Below, piece after piece: positions 1-10,614 of a stretch of DNA of 64,000 nt. Under the pieces are notes generated by a model, which worked only from the letters and a program-made list of their open reading frames with translations, did not search any database and was not told the DNA's origin. The translations under genes and the position numbers were made by a program. The number at the start of each line of letters is the position of its first letter. Position 1 is the first letter of the stretch. The DNA is taken from NCBI RefSeq assembly GCF_020080835.1, contig NC_058163.1, positions 1,178,001-1,242,000 on the forward strand, written 5' to 3'. The DNA is from Cotesia glomerata (taxonomy: Eukaryota > Arthropoda > Insecta > Hymenoptera > Braconidae).

Positions 1-650
1 TCAATTTCTTCATCATAAATCTTAAAATTAAGATAACTTTTGATTTAATGCTTCTAAAAACTTCTTTTTGGACTCAAAAGTTTCCTCAAACCTTCCTTTA
101 CATTCCCCAACAAAAAATTTCCGAAATATCTCAACCAATTCTTCTAAAAACCTCGTTCAAAATTTCCCAAAAATTTCTAATACTCTAAAATTTGTCTTCT
201 TAATTATGAATCTTAAAATTAATACAACTTTTGAACTAATGATCCTAAAAACTTCTTTTTGGGCTTAAAACTTTCCTCAAACTTTCTTCTACAAATTCCT
301 TACCAAAATTTTCAAAATATCTTTACCAGTTTCTCAAAAAAATCCATTCAAAATCTTCCAAAAGCTAATAATAAGCAAAATTTTGAATTTTTCAATATAA
401 ATCTTAAAATTAATATAATTTTTGATCTAATGATTCTAAAAACTTCTTTTTGGACTTAAAACCTTCCTAAACTTTTCCTCTACAAACTTCTTTCAAAAAT
501 TTCCACAATATCTTCACTAGGACCTCAAAAAAATCCATTTAAAATCTTCAAAAAATTAATAATGATAAAATTGATTTTTTCATTATTTTTTCCAATTAGA
601 CAAAAAAATTACCGCTAAAAATTTTTAAATAAAAATTTTTGAATCTTCCT
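1..650 (+). repeat. Family A tandem array, plus orientation (cut by window edge)
   Basis: About three degenerate copies of a unit of roughly 190 bp are present. Each unit carries the landmarks TTTTGATCTAATG, CTTCTTTTTGGGCT, TTTCCTCAAACCTTCC and CACCAGTTCCTCAAAAAAA, the same landmarks seen in arrays at 31.3, 35.1 and 48.7 kb. Short open frames run through the units because the unit is close to a multiple of three. The peptide is low-complexity (N, K, F, I and S rich), so I treat it as non-coding. The array ends at a less AT-rich island on its right. Confidence 0.85.
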
Positions 651-1140
651 AAAATAAAGGATTGAAACTCCGGGTCAATATCCTGCAAACATAAGTCATA
701 AATAAAAAATAAAATTTATAAAATAATCTAATAATAGTCGGAGAGAAAAGTAAGATAATAACGTTACGCGTTGCCGGAAACGACAACGAGGACTTACTAT
801 ATAATAGTAGACTCGAGCCTCCCATAGACCGGGGTACACCCTCGCCTCCTTTTCACCCCCGAATGTAATAAAATGGATAGAAGAGGAAGAGACGTGGAAA
901 AGCAGACGAGCAAGTGCTCGATAAAGAGCAAGTGAGACAAGTACCGGCAGACCAGCCAGCTACACACGCCGGTATTGATCCAGCACACCGCCCGAGTATC
1001 AACGACTGCCTCTACTTCTCAAAAATTACTCCTTTTTTTTATATCAAAACCCTTATCACAATTTTTCATCAACTTTTCATTCCAGGGCTTGAAGTGTGCA
1101 AAATAATTGCAATTATTTATCAAAACAACTTATGAAATTT
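651..1140. other. Non-repetitive island, no gene recognised
   Basis: Positions about 760-1010 are clearly richer in G+C than the surrounding DNA and match none of the repeat families. Open frames on either strand are short and have no recognisable domain. It may be regulatory or a remnant of unique intergenic DNA. No AP-1 heptamer was found here. Confidence 0.4.
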
Positions 1141-2830
1141 CAGAGAGTCTTTGTATGATCCGCGGTTGTAAATTTTCTTTTAAAAGTTTAATTTAAAATT
1201 CAAAGATAATTTTTTTATCATTATTTTTTAGAAAATTGTTATTAATTTACAAAAAATTTGGTTAGAATTCATAATTTTGGGTCAATTATTGAAAATATAA
1301 AAAAATATATCAAATCTTTTTATAGAGAATTTAATTATCTACAAAAAAGGTCCTTATCAATTTTAATCTATCTCATTTTTGATCAGAAATTTGAATTTTA
1401 AAGTTAAAAATGAAGTTTAAGGACCAGTCCGTAATTTTTAAAACTAAAACTGCCATTTTTGGGTTTAAATTTTATTGGAAATTGTAGAAGAAGGTTTGAG
1501 AAAAATTTTGAGCTCAAGAATTTATTTTTAGGACCAATAGATCGAAATTTATTAGAATTTTAAGATTCAGAATGAAAAAATTCTAATTTTTGGTCATTAT
1601 AAGGTTTTAAAAGATTGAAATTGATTTTTTGGAGGAACTAGTGAAGATATTTTGACAATTTTTGGAAGAAATCTGCAGAGGAAGATTTAAGAAAATTTTT
1701 AAGCTCAAAAAGAAGTTTTTAGGACTAATAGATCAAAAGTTATCAATAATTTAAGATTCATAATGAAGAAATCAAAATTTTTGATCATTTTTAATTTTTA
1801 AAAGACTTTAAAAAAATTTTATGAAGAATTTGAAAAGATAATTTGGAAAAATATTATTGGAAATTGTAGAAGAAGGTTTGAGGAAAATTTTAAGCTCAAT
1901 AATTTATTTTTAGGACCAATAGATCGAAAGTTATTAGAATTTTTAGATTCGTAATGAAAAAATTCTAATTTTCGATCATTATTAGTTTTTGAAAGATTGA
2001 AATTGATTTTTTTTTTTTGAGGAACTGGTGAAGATATTTTGGAAATTTTTGCAAGGAAATTTTGGAGGAAGGTTTGAGGAAATTTTTAAGCCCAAGAATT
2101 CATTTTTAGGACTAATAGATCGAAAGTTATTAGAATTTTAAGATTCATAATGAAAAAATTCTAATTTTAGAGTTAAAAATAAAATTTAAGGACTGGTCCG
2201 TAATTTTTAAAACTTAAAGTGCCATTTTTGGGTAAAATATTGAAAATTTGAAAAAACGATAAGAAACTTTTTTTTATAGAGAATTCAATTTTCTACAGAA
2301 AAAGTCCTTATCAATTTTACTCTCTCCCATTTTTAATCAGAAATTTTAATTTTAAAGTTAAAAATAAAATTTAAGGACTAGTCCGTAATTTTAAAAGCGT
2401 AGTGTCATTTTTGGCTAAACTATTGAAGATCCAAAAAAATGATAAGAGACTTTTCTTACAAAAGATTAAATTCTCTACAAATAAGGTCCTGATCAATTTT
2501 ACTCTCTCATTTTTGATCAGAAATTTGAATTTTAAAGTTAGAAATGAAATTTAAGGACCGGTCCGTAATTTTTAAAACTAAAAGTGCCATTTTTGGGTAA
2601 AATATTGAAAATTTGAAAAAACGATAAGAAACTTTTTTTTATAGAGAATTCAATTTTCTACAGAAAAAGTCCTGATCAATTTTACTCTCTCATTTTTGAT
2701 CAGAAATTTGAATTTTAAAGTTAGAAATGAAATTTAAGGACCAGTCCGTAATTTTTAAAACTAAAAGTGCCATTTTTGGGTGAAATATTGAAAAATTTGA
2801 CAAAAATTAGCATGAATTTTGAAAATAAAG
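1141..2830. repeat. Interleaved family B and reversed family A arrays
   Basis: Family B units, marked by GGACCAGTCCGTAATTTTT and AAAGTGCCATTTTTGGG, occupy 1141-1460 and 2150-2830. Reversed family A units, marked by TTTTTAGGACCAATAGATCG, lie between them. The period of B measured between two adjacent copies (2553 and 2736) is 183 bp. No gene is visible. Confidence 0.85.
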
Positions 2831-3690
2831 ACTAAAATCTCCATCTTAAAATTTATTATTACTGTTGACATAAAAATCTCGCTATAAAAACTTTAAGATT
2901 TATTAAATCTCATCCTGTCTTCAACTAGTTTTCGTTTACCATAAAAGTTAACAGTATTGTTTACCTTTTTTAGATGCCTAATAACTTATATAAATTTTAT
3001 TTGTCTTTGATATACTGCGAAACAGCAAACTCGGTAAACTTTTCCAGCTTTACTTTGGATCGCTGTTGTTTTTTCGGGTTAGACAATTTTTTCCGGCTAA
3101 ATTAATCTTCAGAAATCTTCCAAGGAGTGATTTAACCTTCTGCAATTATTCTAGGGATAATTACAAGCTGAGTAATTGCTTGAAATTTCAAACTTTGTAA
3201 AATATTTAAAACTTCTTGTTTTTTTTTAACTTTTCTTGTAACTATAAAATTTTTATCGGAAGAAAAGATTAATTGTAACTTTGAAGAATAATAAAAAAAC
3301 CTTTGAAATTATTTTTAGCATCGTTACAAGCTGAGTTATTGAAGCTCAAAAGTCGAGGAATCTTATAAGTTGTTAAAACTCTTGGATTTATTGTTGAGAT
3401 TTATATTGAGAGCGAATTAAGTGTTTGGTGCGTAAGCGGGATTTCAATGAGTCTAACGAGGTTATAAGAATTTTTTACGAGCTATTGAACTTGAAATATT
3501 GACATTTAAGAATTAAACTCTTGGATTTTGCTGATGGAGATCAAGGATTATCACAAGAAATTTTTTATTACGCTTCGGTGGATCTGGATTTAATAAATCA
3601 CAAGTGTACTGGAGTTAAGAATAATTTATTTTATATTATTATTAATAATTTAAAAATTATTTTTCAATTTCCAACTTTAAATTCAAAATT
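2831..3690. other. AT-rich intergenic stretch without recognisable features
   Basis: This mostly single-copy AT-rich DNA has one 61-codon open frame on the plus strand (3521-3706) without family resemblance. Two short segments share the words AGCTGAGTAATT and AGCTGAGTTATT, which suggests weak local duplication. I see no splice-flanked coding block or RNA gene. Confidence 0.35.
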
Positions 3691-5140
3691 ATGGGACAAG
3701 TGTTGAAAATATGGAAAAATCATCAGATCTTTTTTATAGAAAATTTTGTTACCTACATAAAAGGTTCTTATCAATTTTACTCTCTCATTTTCGATAAAAA
3801 ATTTGAATTTTAAAATTAAAAATGAAATTTAAGGACTAGTCCGTAATTTTCAAAAGTATAAAACGCTATTTTTGGTTAAAATATTAAAAATTCATCAAAA
3901 TAATAAGAGAATTTATTTATAGAGAATTCAATTTTCTACCAAACAGGTCCTTATTAATTTTGCTCACTCACTTTTTGTAAAAAAAATTGAATTTTAAAAA
4001 TTGATTTTCAGGACCGGTCCGTAATTTTTAAAAGTTTAACAAGTCATTTTTGGCTACAATATTAAAAGTTCAAAAAAGATATACAAAATTTTTATTATAA
4101 AGAATTTAATTTTCTTTAAAAAAAGGTCCTTATCAATTTTATTCTATCATTTTTAATCAGAAATTTGCAATTTGAAGTTAAAAATGGAGTTTACGGACTA
4201 GTCCGTAATTTTCAAACGAAAAAAATGCCATTTTTGGCTAATATATTGAAAATTCGAAAAGTTTATAAGAAAATTTTAATAATAAATTAAATTTCTTAGA
4301 AAAAAGGTCATCAATTTTGCTCTATCTATAATTTTTAATCAGAAATTTGAATTTTAAAGTTAAAAATAAAATTTAAGGACTAGTCCGTAATTTTCAAAAG
4401 TAAAATCGCCACTTTTAGGTAAAATATTGAAAATTCGAATAATTTATCAGAAACTTTTGATAAAAAATCCGATGTCTTATAAAAAAAGGTCCTTATTTTG
4501 CTCTATTTCTCATTTTTAAAGTTAAAAAGGAAATTTAAGGACCAGTCCGTAATTATCAATCGAACAAAATGCCATTTTTGGCCAAAATATTGAAAATTCG
4601 AAAAATTTATAAGACAGTTTTGATAGAAAATTCAATTTTTTATATACAAAAAAAAAGGTCCTTATTTTGTTCTATCTCTCATTTTTAATCAGAAATTTGA
4701 AATTTAAAGTTAAAAATGAAATTTAAGGACTAGTCCGTAATTTTAAGAAGTAATATCGCCATTTTTTGCTAAAATATTAAAAATTTGAATAATTTATAAG
4801 AAACTTTTAATAGAAAATTCAAGTTCTCATAAAAAAGGTCATCAATTTTGCTCTATCTCTCATTTGTAATCAGAAATTTGAATTTTAAAGTTAAAAATGA
4901 AATTTAAAAACTAGCCCGTAATTTTCAAAAGTAAAACGGCCATTCTTGGCTAAAATATTGAAAAATCAAAAAGTTTATAAAAAACCTTTTTTTATACGGA
5001 ATTTAATTTTTTACGAAAAAATTTTTCTTAATTCTGACCTATCTCTTATTCTTTTTCCAAAATTTGAATTTTAATTTAAAAAATCAAGTTTTAGAACTTA
5101 CCCTTAATTTTCAAAGATTTTAGCTTTTGAAAATTATTTT
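3691..5140 (+). repeat. Family B tandem array
   Basis: About seven to eight diverged units of roughly 180-190 bp each contain the core GGACTAGTCCGTAATTTT, whose GGACTAGTCC part is a perfect palindrome. They also carry AAAAAGGTCCTTAT and AATCAGAAATTTGAATTTTA. Units decay toward the right end. The same family recurs at 40.8, 43.0 and 53.1 kb, and inverted at 15.8-17.2 kb. Confidence 0.85.
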
Positions 5141-5716
5141 CTTGGATCAAATTAATTTTTTTAATATTGAAATTTATTTAAAAAAATTTTTTGTTAAAAA
5201 TAGTCAAGTAATCAATCAAGAAATAGAAAATCGTTGGTTAAATAATCACTTTATTTGACAGATGAAGATTATTATGTGAGATGTGACAGTTGTCAGTTTA
5301 TTATATAGACATAAAACAATTATTATTATTATCACCGAGGTGTGTATCGGCACCAGGTGGGAACAAAAATACGAGGGAGTAAGTCTGGGTTTTAAAAGTA
5401 CTGAGTAAGTAGTCGAAGGGTTGGCAAGGAGCGAGAGGAGGAATATCGATTTCAGTTGACTATGTTACGCTCCGGCGAATAGGATCGAGCTGTGATTAAT
5501 TAAACCAGTCAAGGAAGGATGAAAACTCGCGAATGATACATTGAGATAAACTCGCGATCAAACTCATAACGAGCAAATATTCTGTCACTGATTTATCTTT
5601 GTTATTTTTTAACGTCTAAAATTAAACAAAATTTATTTTGAGTTTAATTTACAAGACAAAAATTATTTTTTTGCTAAATTAAATTTTCTATTTCTACAGC
5701 ATAGAAATATTTAAAA
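5141..5716. other. Unique island upstream of Helitron copy 1
   Basis: Positions 5330-5580 are non-repetitive and moderately GC-richer, with no open frame longer than about 25 codons that resembles a protein. It could hold regulatory DNA or a non-coding exon of the neighbouring unrecognised minus-strand gene. Nothing decisive is visible. Confidence 0.3.
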
Positions 5717-5966
5717 CTAGCAACCTTGCAGTCACTATGTAACTGCCGAGACTTGTAAACTATAGAAAATTTTGCTTTATTAAATAATGACTATTGTTAA
5801 ATAACACTGTACTTTCTTCAATATTGACATTTTTAAAAATATAAGCTCATCCCGATATTACACTTATCAAGAGCTTTCATTTAGTATCCTATTCTTTATT
5901 CCTATTCCCTATAACAATCCTAATATTATTAATAAATATAAATAAATATATAAAAAATATATATAC

Positions 5967-6381
5967 ATTTATAAAAATGCTTACCGTAAGATGGACGGTG
6001 TGGCTTAATGTATATAGAATAAGCGAAAGGAAATTCAGTATAGACCGGATATAAATATTACAAATATAAATAATGCTGTGAAGCGGGAAAGAATAGGAGT
6101 TACGGTAATTATTACGTGAAGCGTTCCAGATTCACGTGACAGGATATTGGTAGGAAAGGATTGAGAAAGAAATGTGGAGAGGATCATCTTAATGTGAGTT
6201 TATAGAGTATGCGAGAAAAAATTATTAGATAGCTCGGACTGGGATTCGAACCCAGAACCTTCCGAAGACATGTCGGCTACTCTACCATTTGAGCTATCCG
6301 GTCTATACTAAATTTCCTTTCGCTTATTCTCTATATACATTAAGCCACACCGTCCATCTTACGGTAAGCATTTTTATAAAT
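5967..6381. repeat. Foldback with 84-86 bp inverted arms around a tRNA-like core
   Basis: The left arm (5967-6050) and right arm (6296-6381) are nearly perfect reverse complements; both include GATGGACGGTGTGGCTTAA or its complement. The words ATAAATAATGCTGTGAAGCG occur directly repeated at about 6066 and 6381. The right arm begins inside the 5' acceptor segment of a tRNA-like sequence. The whole structure sits inside Helitron copy 1. Confidence 0.85.
6231..6303 (-). tRNA. tRNA-like sequence (degenerate tRNA or tRNA-derived SINE head)
   Basis: Read on the minus strand it folds as a cloverleaf. The D stem is GCTC/GAGT. The anticodon stem has four of five pairs. The T stem CTGGG/CCCAG is perfect with loop TTCGAAT, and the B box GGTTCGAATCC is exact. 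The acceptor stem GACCGGA/TCCGAGC has two mismatches. The loop CATGTCT would give anticodon TGT (Thr), but position 33 is A instead of the near-universal U. I therefore think it is a pseudo-tRNA or the Pol III head of a SINE rather than a working tRNA. Confidence 0.55.
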
Positions 6382-6410
6382 ATAAATAATGCTGTGAAGC
6401 GGGAAATAAA

Positions 6411-7570
6411 TATACTTTAATTAAGTACCCACGTGGCATTTTTTATATATTTTATATATATGGTATGGTATTTGTGAAATATATAAATATATAAAATATG
6501 TGAAAAATTGATGTGGGTACTCAAATGAAAGGTCTCGATGAGTGTAACATCAAGATGAGCTTATATCTTTAAAAATGTCATTAGTTGCCAAGATACAATG
6601 TCATTTCTTAATTATTGACATTTTTTAAGATATAAACTCATTTCGATGTAACACTCATCGAGACTTTTCATTTGAGTACCCACATGGCATTTTTTATATA
6701 TTTCATATATATAGTATATGTGAAATATATAAAATATATGAAAAATTGATGTGGGTACTCAAATGAAAGGTCTCGATAAGTGTAACATCGGGATGAGCTT
6801 AGATCTTTAATAATGTCATTAGTTTACAAAATAAAATTTCATTTCTTAATTATTGACATTTTTTAAGTTATAAACTCATTTCGATGTTATACTCATCGAG
6901 AGCTTTCATTCGAGTACCCACATGTATTTTTGATATATTTTTCATATATACAAATATATATATATAAAATATATGAAAAATTAATGTGGGTACTCAAATG
7001 AAAGCTCTCGATGAGAGTAACATCAAGATGAGCTTATATCTTAAAAAATGTCAAGAGTTCTCAAGATACAAGGTCATTTCTTAATTATTGACATTTTTTA
7101 AGATATAAACTCATTTCGATGTAACACTCATCGAGACATTTCATTTGAGTACCCACATGGCATTTTTTATATATTTCATATCTATAGTATATGTGAAATA
7201 TATAAAATATATGAAAAATTGATGTGGGTACTCAAATGAAAGGTCTCGATAAGTGTAACATCGGGATGAGCTTATATCTTTAAAAATGTCATTAGTTTAC
7301 AAAATAAAATTTCATTTCTTAATTATTGACATTTTTTAAGATATAAACTCATTTCGATGTTATAATCATCGAGACATTTCATTTGAGTACCCACATGGCA
7401 TTTTTGATATATTTCATATATATATAGTATATGTGAAATATATAAATATATAAAATATATGAAAATTTGATGTGGGTACTCAAATGAAAGCTCTCGATGA
7501 GTGTAACATCAATATGAGCTTATATCTTAAAAAATGTCAAGAGTTCTCAAGATACAAGGTCATTTCTTAA
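6411..7570. repeat. Palindromic minisatellite array inside Helitron copy 1
   Basis: The array alternates GTGGGTACTCAAATGAAAGG...GATGAGCTTATATCTT with its reverse complement, so each unit can fold into a hairpin with arms of about 70-75 bp. The loops are either a short AAGATACAAGGTCATTTC segment or an AT-rich ATATATAAAATATATG segment. About four such inverted pairs are present. The same units fill the other Helitron-like copies. Confidence 0.85.
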
Positions 7571-7605
7571 TTATGTATCTAGAGAATCTAAATACTTATA
7601 ATAAA

Positions 7606-8145
7606 TTGACTATCTACGAGAATGATATGAATCCTTGAAAAAGATTCATATCAAATTCAAATCAAGACACTAAATTTCACTAAAAAATCCGATTTTATCA
7701 CATAAACAAAATTTTCCCTTATTCTCTTAAGAATATAAATGAAATATGACTAAAATTTCAAGCTTAATAATAATAATAAAAAAAAATAAATATTTTCCAT
7801 CTAATCTTTTGTTGCCGTAGGTCATGAAATACCTGATAGAAGAAATCTCTAGCTTAAATAAATAATTGCATAGGATTATCATTGAGCAGCTTATCTGATT
7901 ACCGGTTATCCGACATCTTAACAACTTTAGATCCTGTTCTCCTTTTTATCACCTAAATTATCATTATTATCCCCTTAAAAATAATAATAATAATAATAAT
8001 AATAACTCTAAAATAAAAAAACTTCCTAAAAGCTCGACAAATAAAGCAAATAAATACTTAAAAAAAATTACCCAGCAATTTTCTAAGGACATATATAAAT
8101 AAATATAAATTTTATATAAATAAATAATTAATAATAATGACTCAC
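7606..8145. other. Probable intron start of the 8.2 kb signal-peptide gene
   Basis: This AT-rich DNA lies downstream, on the minus strand, of the splice donor at 8145. A (TAA)n tract sits at about 7977-8004. I looked for a continuation exon; TATCAG followed by open sequence at about 7820 is a possible acceptor, but in the required phase it stops after three codons. No second exon is called. Confidence 0.3.
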
Positions 8146-8266
8146 CGGTGTGTAAAGTCGACGCCAAGCGTCCCGGCGCTTCTGCAAGGTCCGGTGTCTC
8201 CTGTACGGCCGCATTAAAAATCACGCACAAAACTGCAATAAATAGATTTAAATTATCAGCTGTCAT
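8146..8266 (-). CDS. First coding exon of an unrecognised secreted or membrane protein
   Basis: The frame starts at ATG 8266 and gives 40 codons plus one base before a strong donor (CCG|GTGAGT, intron from 8145). Residues about 6-20 (LNLFIAVLCVIFNAA) form a typical signal-peptide hydrophobic core, with likely cleavage near residues 20-22. The following segment (QETPDLAEAPGRLAS) is polar. This sequence is markedly less AT-rich than its surroundings, which supports real coding. I do not recognise the family. No matching downstream exon is visible, so the gene probably continues through the repeat-filled 1-8 kb and leaves the window. It lies in tandem behind the MTFR gene, on the same strand. 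Confidence 0.55.
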
Positions 8267-9448
8267 TACTTATTTATATTGTTGTTATTTATTCAGTGTC
8301 GTTCTAGCTGGGGGAAAAAGTAGCGGCAAATTAAACTAAATAAAAATTGTCAGAAATTAAAGAAATAAGATTAATAAGCGCGTTAAGAAGTTTTGATTTC
8401 TAAGAAATTATCCAGGATTTCAAGTATAAGTAATTACCCTTTTGTTTAAGGACTTTGCGCTTGTAATACTATCCCTTTGTTATTGTACGAACACTCACAC
8501 TAGTTCCGTGGTGTAACGTCCTATGTCCTATGCTTTTTTGTTTTTTACTTGTTAGTCACAAGGCGACATCTTGCGGAAGTTTTTCCCGCCAAAATTTAAA
8601 TTTATTTTAAATAATAATAAAATTAGCCGGAGTTTTTAATTTTTTGATTATTTTTTTTCAATAGTTGAATTGGAACAAAAAAATATTTTTAAAAAATTGC
8701 ACTTTAAATTTGTCAAGTTTTTTATGAATAAAATTTATTTTTTTATAATAATTTTTTTAATATAAAAAAAAATTCTAAAAATTTTTAGATGTCGGCTAAA
8801 TTAATTTTCATTTATTTGAATGCTTTTTTAAAATTTTTTTTTAATTTAAAAATTTATTAAAATGTCGAAAAAAAATTGTTTTTTTTTTTATAATTTGTCA
8901 AAATATTAAAATTAAAAAATAAAAATAAAAATTAATGAATAAATTAAAAAATGTCAAAAAAATTAAAACTTATTTTTTTTGACATTTTAATTTCATATTT
9001 ATTTTTTTTTGACATAATTAATTATAATTTTTTTCAAATAATTATTTAAATAAATAATTTTAATTAATACTTACACTAAAAATAATTAAAAAATTAAAAA
9101 ATTGACAAAAATGTCAATTTTTCAATTTTTAGCATGGTAGTAAAAATATAAAATTACTTTATTGAAAAAAAAAAAAGGCAATTAAAATGACTTAATTAAT
9201 AATAAAAAAGCGCGTAATAAATACTTTAATTATTGTACTAGAAAAATTTTTAATTGTTTAATTATGTTGTTTTATTAATTTAAAAACAATTGGAGGAAAA
9301 TATCACGCGACTTTAACACAGCGGCCATCTTGTTTACAAATGGCGGTGACGCATGCGCAGTAGTGAAAAATATTTAAAAAAAAAAGCGGGAAATTTTGAA
9401 TTTGAATTAATAAAATAAAAAAGAAATTTTTTTTTTTTAACAACAACA
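8267..9448. other. Intergenic region between the signal-peptide gene and MTFR, mostly AT-rich
   Basis: 8600-9240 is low-complexity A/T sequence. 8370-8600 is more complex and includes CACTCACACTAG and a GCGACATCTTGCGG segment. No coding block is seen. It should contain the 5' leader and promoter of the minus-strand gene that starts at 8266. Confidence 0.35.
9318..9362. promoter_or_regulatory. Promoter-like cluster: YY1/Pho-like and NRF-1-like motifs
   Basis: Within about 45 bp are GCGGCCATCTTG, AAATGGCGG and GCATGCGCAG, in otherwise very AT-rich DNA. CCATCTTG/AAATGGCGG fit YY1/Pho-type sites and GCATGCGC fits NRF-1-type sites. The position, upstream of the minus-strand exon at 8266 and downstream of MTFR's end, suits a promoter of the signal-peptide gene. 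The assignment is inference from motif and position only. Confidence 0.35.
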
Positions 9449-9454
9449 TTTATT
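9449..9454 (-). terminator. Polyadenylation signal for the MTFR gene
   Basis: AATAAA occurs on the minus strand about 225 bases beyond the MTFR stop codon. It is the nearest canonical hexamer I noticed and gives a short 3' UTR. Confidence 0.4.
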
Positions 9455-9679
9455 GGATAATTAAATAGTTAATTACCACAAGCCTCATGTATAAAAGACA
9501 TTCTTACACTTTTAATTTACAATTTTTGTAATTAATCTTGGGTCAATTGCACTATAAAAATGAAATTTTAAGAACTTAACTATTTTTCTTTTTTTATTGA
9601 AAAAAAAAATCTTATAAAATAATATGAGCAATGAGTAGAAATAAAAATAAAATTGTTTTTTTTTTTTTTTAGAGAGAAA

Positions 9680-9824
9680 TTAAAAGGATTCATCGACGTT
9701 CAATACTGATGAATTTCTACTGTCTGGAGACTTCATGGCGTCGTATCTACGGCGGAGGATTTCTTGCAAGTCGTTACAGGGACTGTTTTCTCGTTTAATT
9801 CGAACTGGACGTCCACCGGGTGAC
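9680..9824 (-). CDS. MTFR2: MTFR coding exon 4 (terminal)
   Basis: Acceptor TTTAAG|G at 9825. One base completes the Arg codon of ERSPGGRP, then 47 further residues and a TAA stop follow. The basic segment RIKREN and helix LQEILRRRYDAM correspond to the conserved C-terminal region of the family. Confidence 0.85.
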
Positions 9825-10548
9825 CTTAAACAATTTATTTTATTATTTTTTTTTTGTAAGCTAGCAACCTTGCAGTCACTACGTGACTGCAATGATTTGT
9901 AAACTGTGCATGAAAAAAATTTTGCGTTATTAAATAATGACTTTTGTTAAATTGCACGGTACTTTGATAAAGATTGAGGTTTTTAAAGATATAAGCTCAT
10001 CCCGATGTAACCCTCATCAAGAGCTTTCATTTGAGTACGCACATGCATTTTTGATATATTTTTCATATGTACATATATATAATATATATAAATATATGAA
10101 ATATATAAAAAATTGATGTGGGTACTCAAATGAAAGCTCTTGATGAGTATAATATCGGGATGAAGTTATATCTTTGAAAATGTCAATAGTTCATAAAATA
10201 CAATGTCATTTCTTAATTATTGACATTTTTTAAGATATAAACTCATTTTGATGTTACTTTCATCAAGAGCTCTCATTTGAGTACCCACATGCATTTTTGA
10301 TATATTTTTCATATGTACGTATATATAATATATATAAATATATGAAAAATTGATGTGGGTACTCAAATGAAAGGTATCAATGAGTGTGACATCGGGATGA
10401 GCTTATATCTTTAAAAATGTCAATATTCCACAAGATACGAGGTCATTTCTTAATTATTGACATTTTTTAAGATATAAACTCATTTTGGTGTTACACTTAT
10501 CGAGACCTTTCATTCAAATACCCACATGACATTTTTTATATATTTTAT

Positions 10549-10614
<66 letters not shown>

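Larger units (their letters stand above)
5717..7605 (-). mobile_element. Helitron-like non-autonomous element, copy 1
   Basis: Read on the minus strand, the element ends in CTAG followed by host T, at 5717. About 10 bases before that end lies a hairpin, with GCAGT.AC pairing with GT.ACTGC. Its 5' part reads TCTCTAGATACATAATTAAG near 7585, possibly extending to about 7605. A 3' hairpin plus a CTRR end inserted next to T is the Helitron signature. No Rep/helicase coding is present, so it is non-autonomous. The interior carries a foldback with a tRNA-like sequence and an array of palindromic minisatellite units. The 5' limit is uncertain because copies differ there. Confidence 0.6.

Noticed and set aside
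6231..6303. Functional tRNA-Thr(TGT)
   Set aside because: Two acceptor mismatches, a broken anticodon-stem pair and A instead of U at position 33; it also lies inside a transposon foldback.
7780..7840. Second exon of the signal-peptide gene near 7820
   Set aside because: An acceptor-like TATCAG exists, but the phase required by the first exon reaches a stop after three codons.
8138..8144. AP-1 heptamer at 8138 as a regulatory site
   Set aside because: It overlaps a GTGAGT splice donor, which by itself supplies most of the heptamer.
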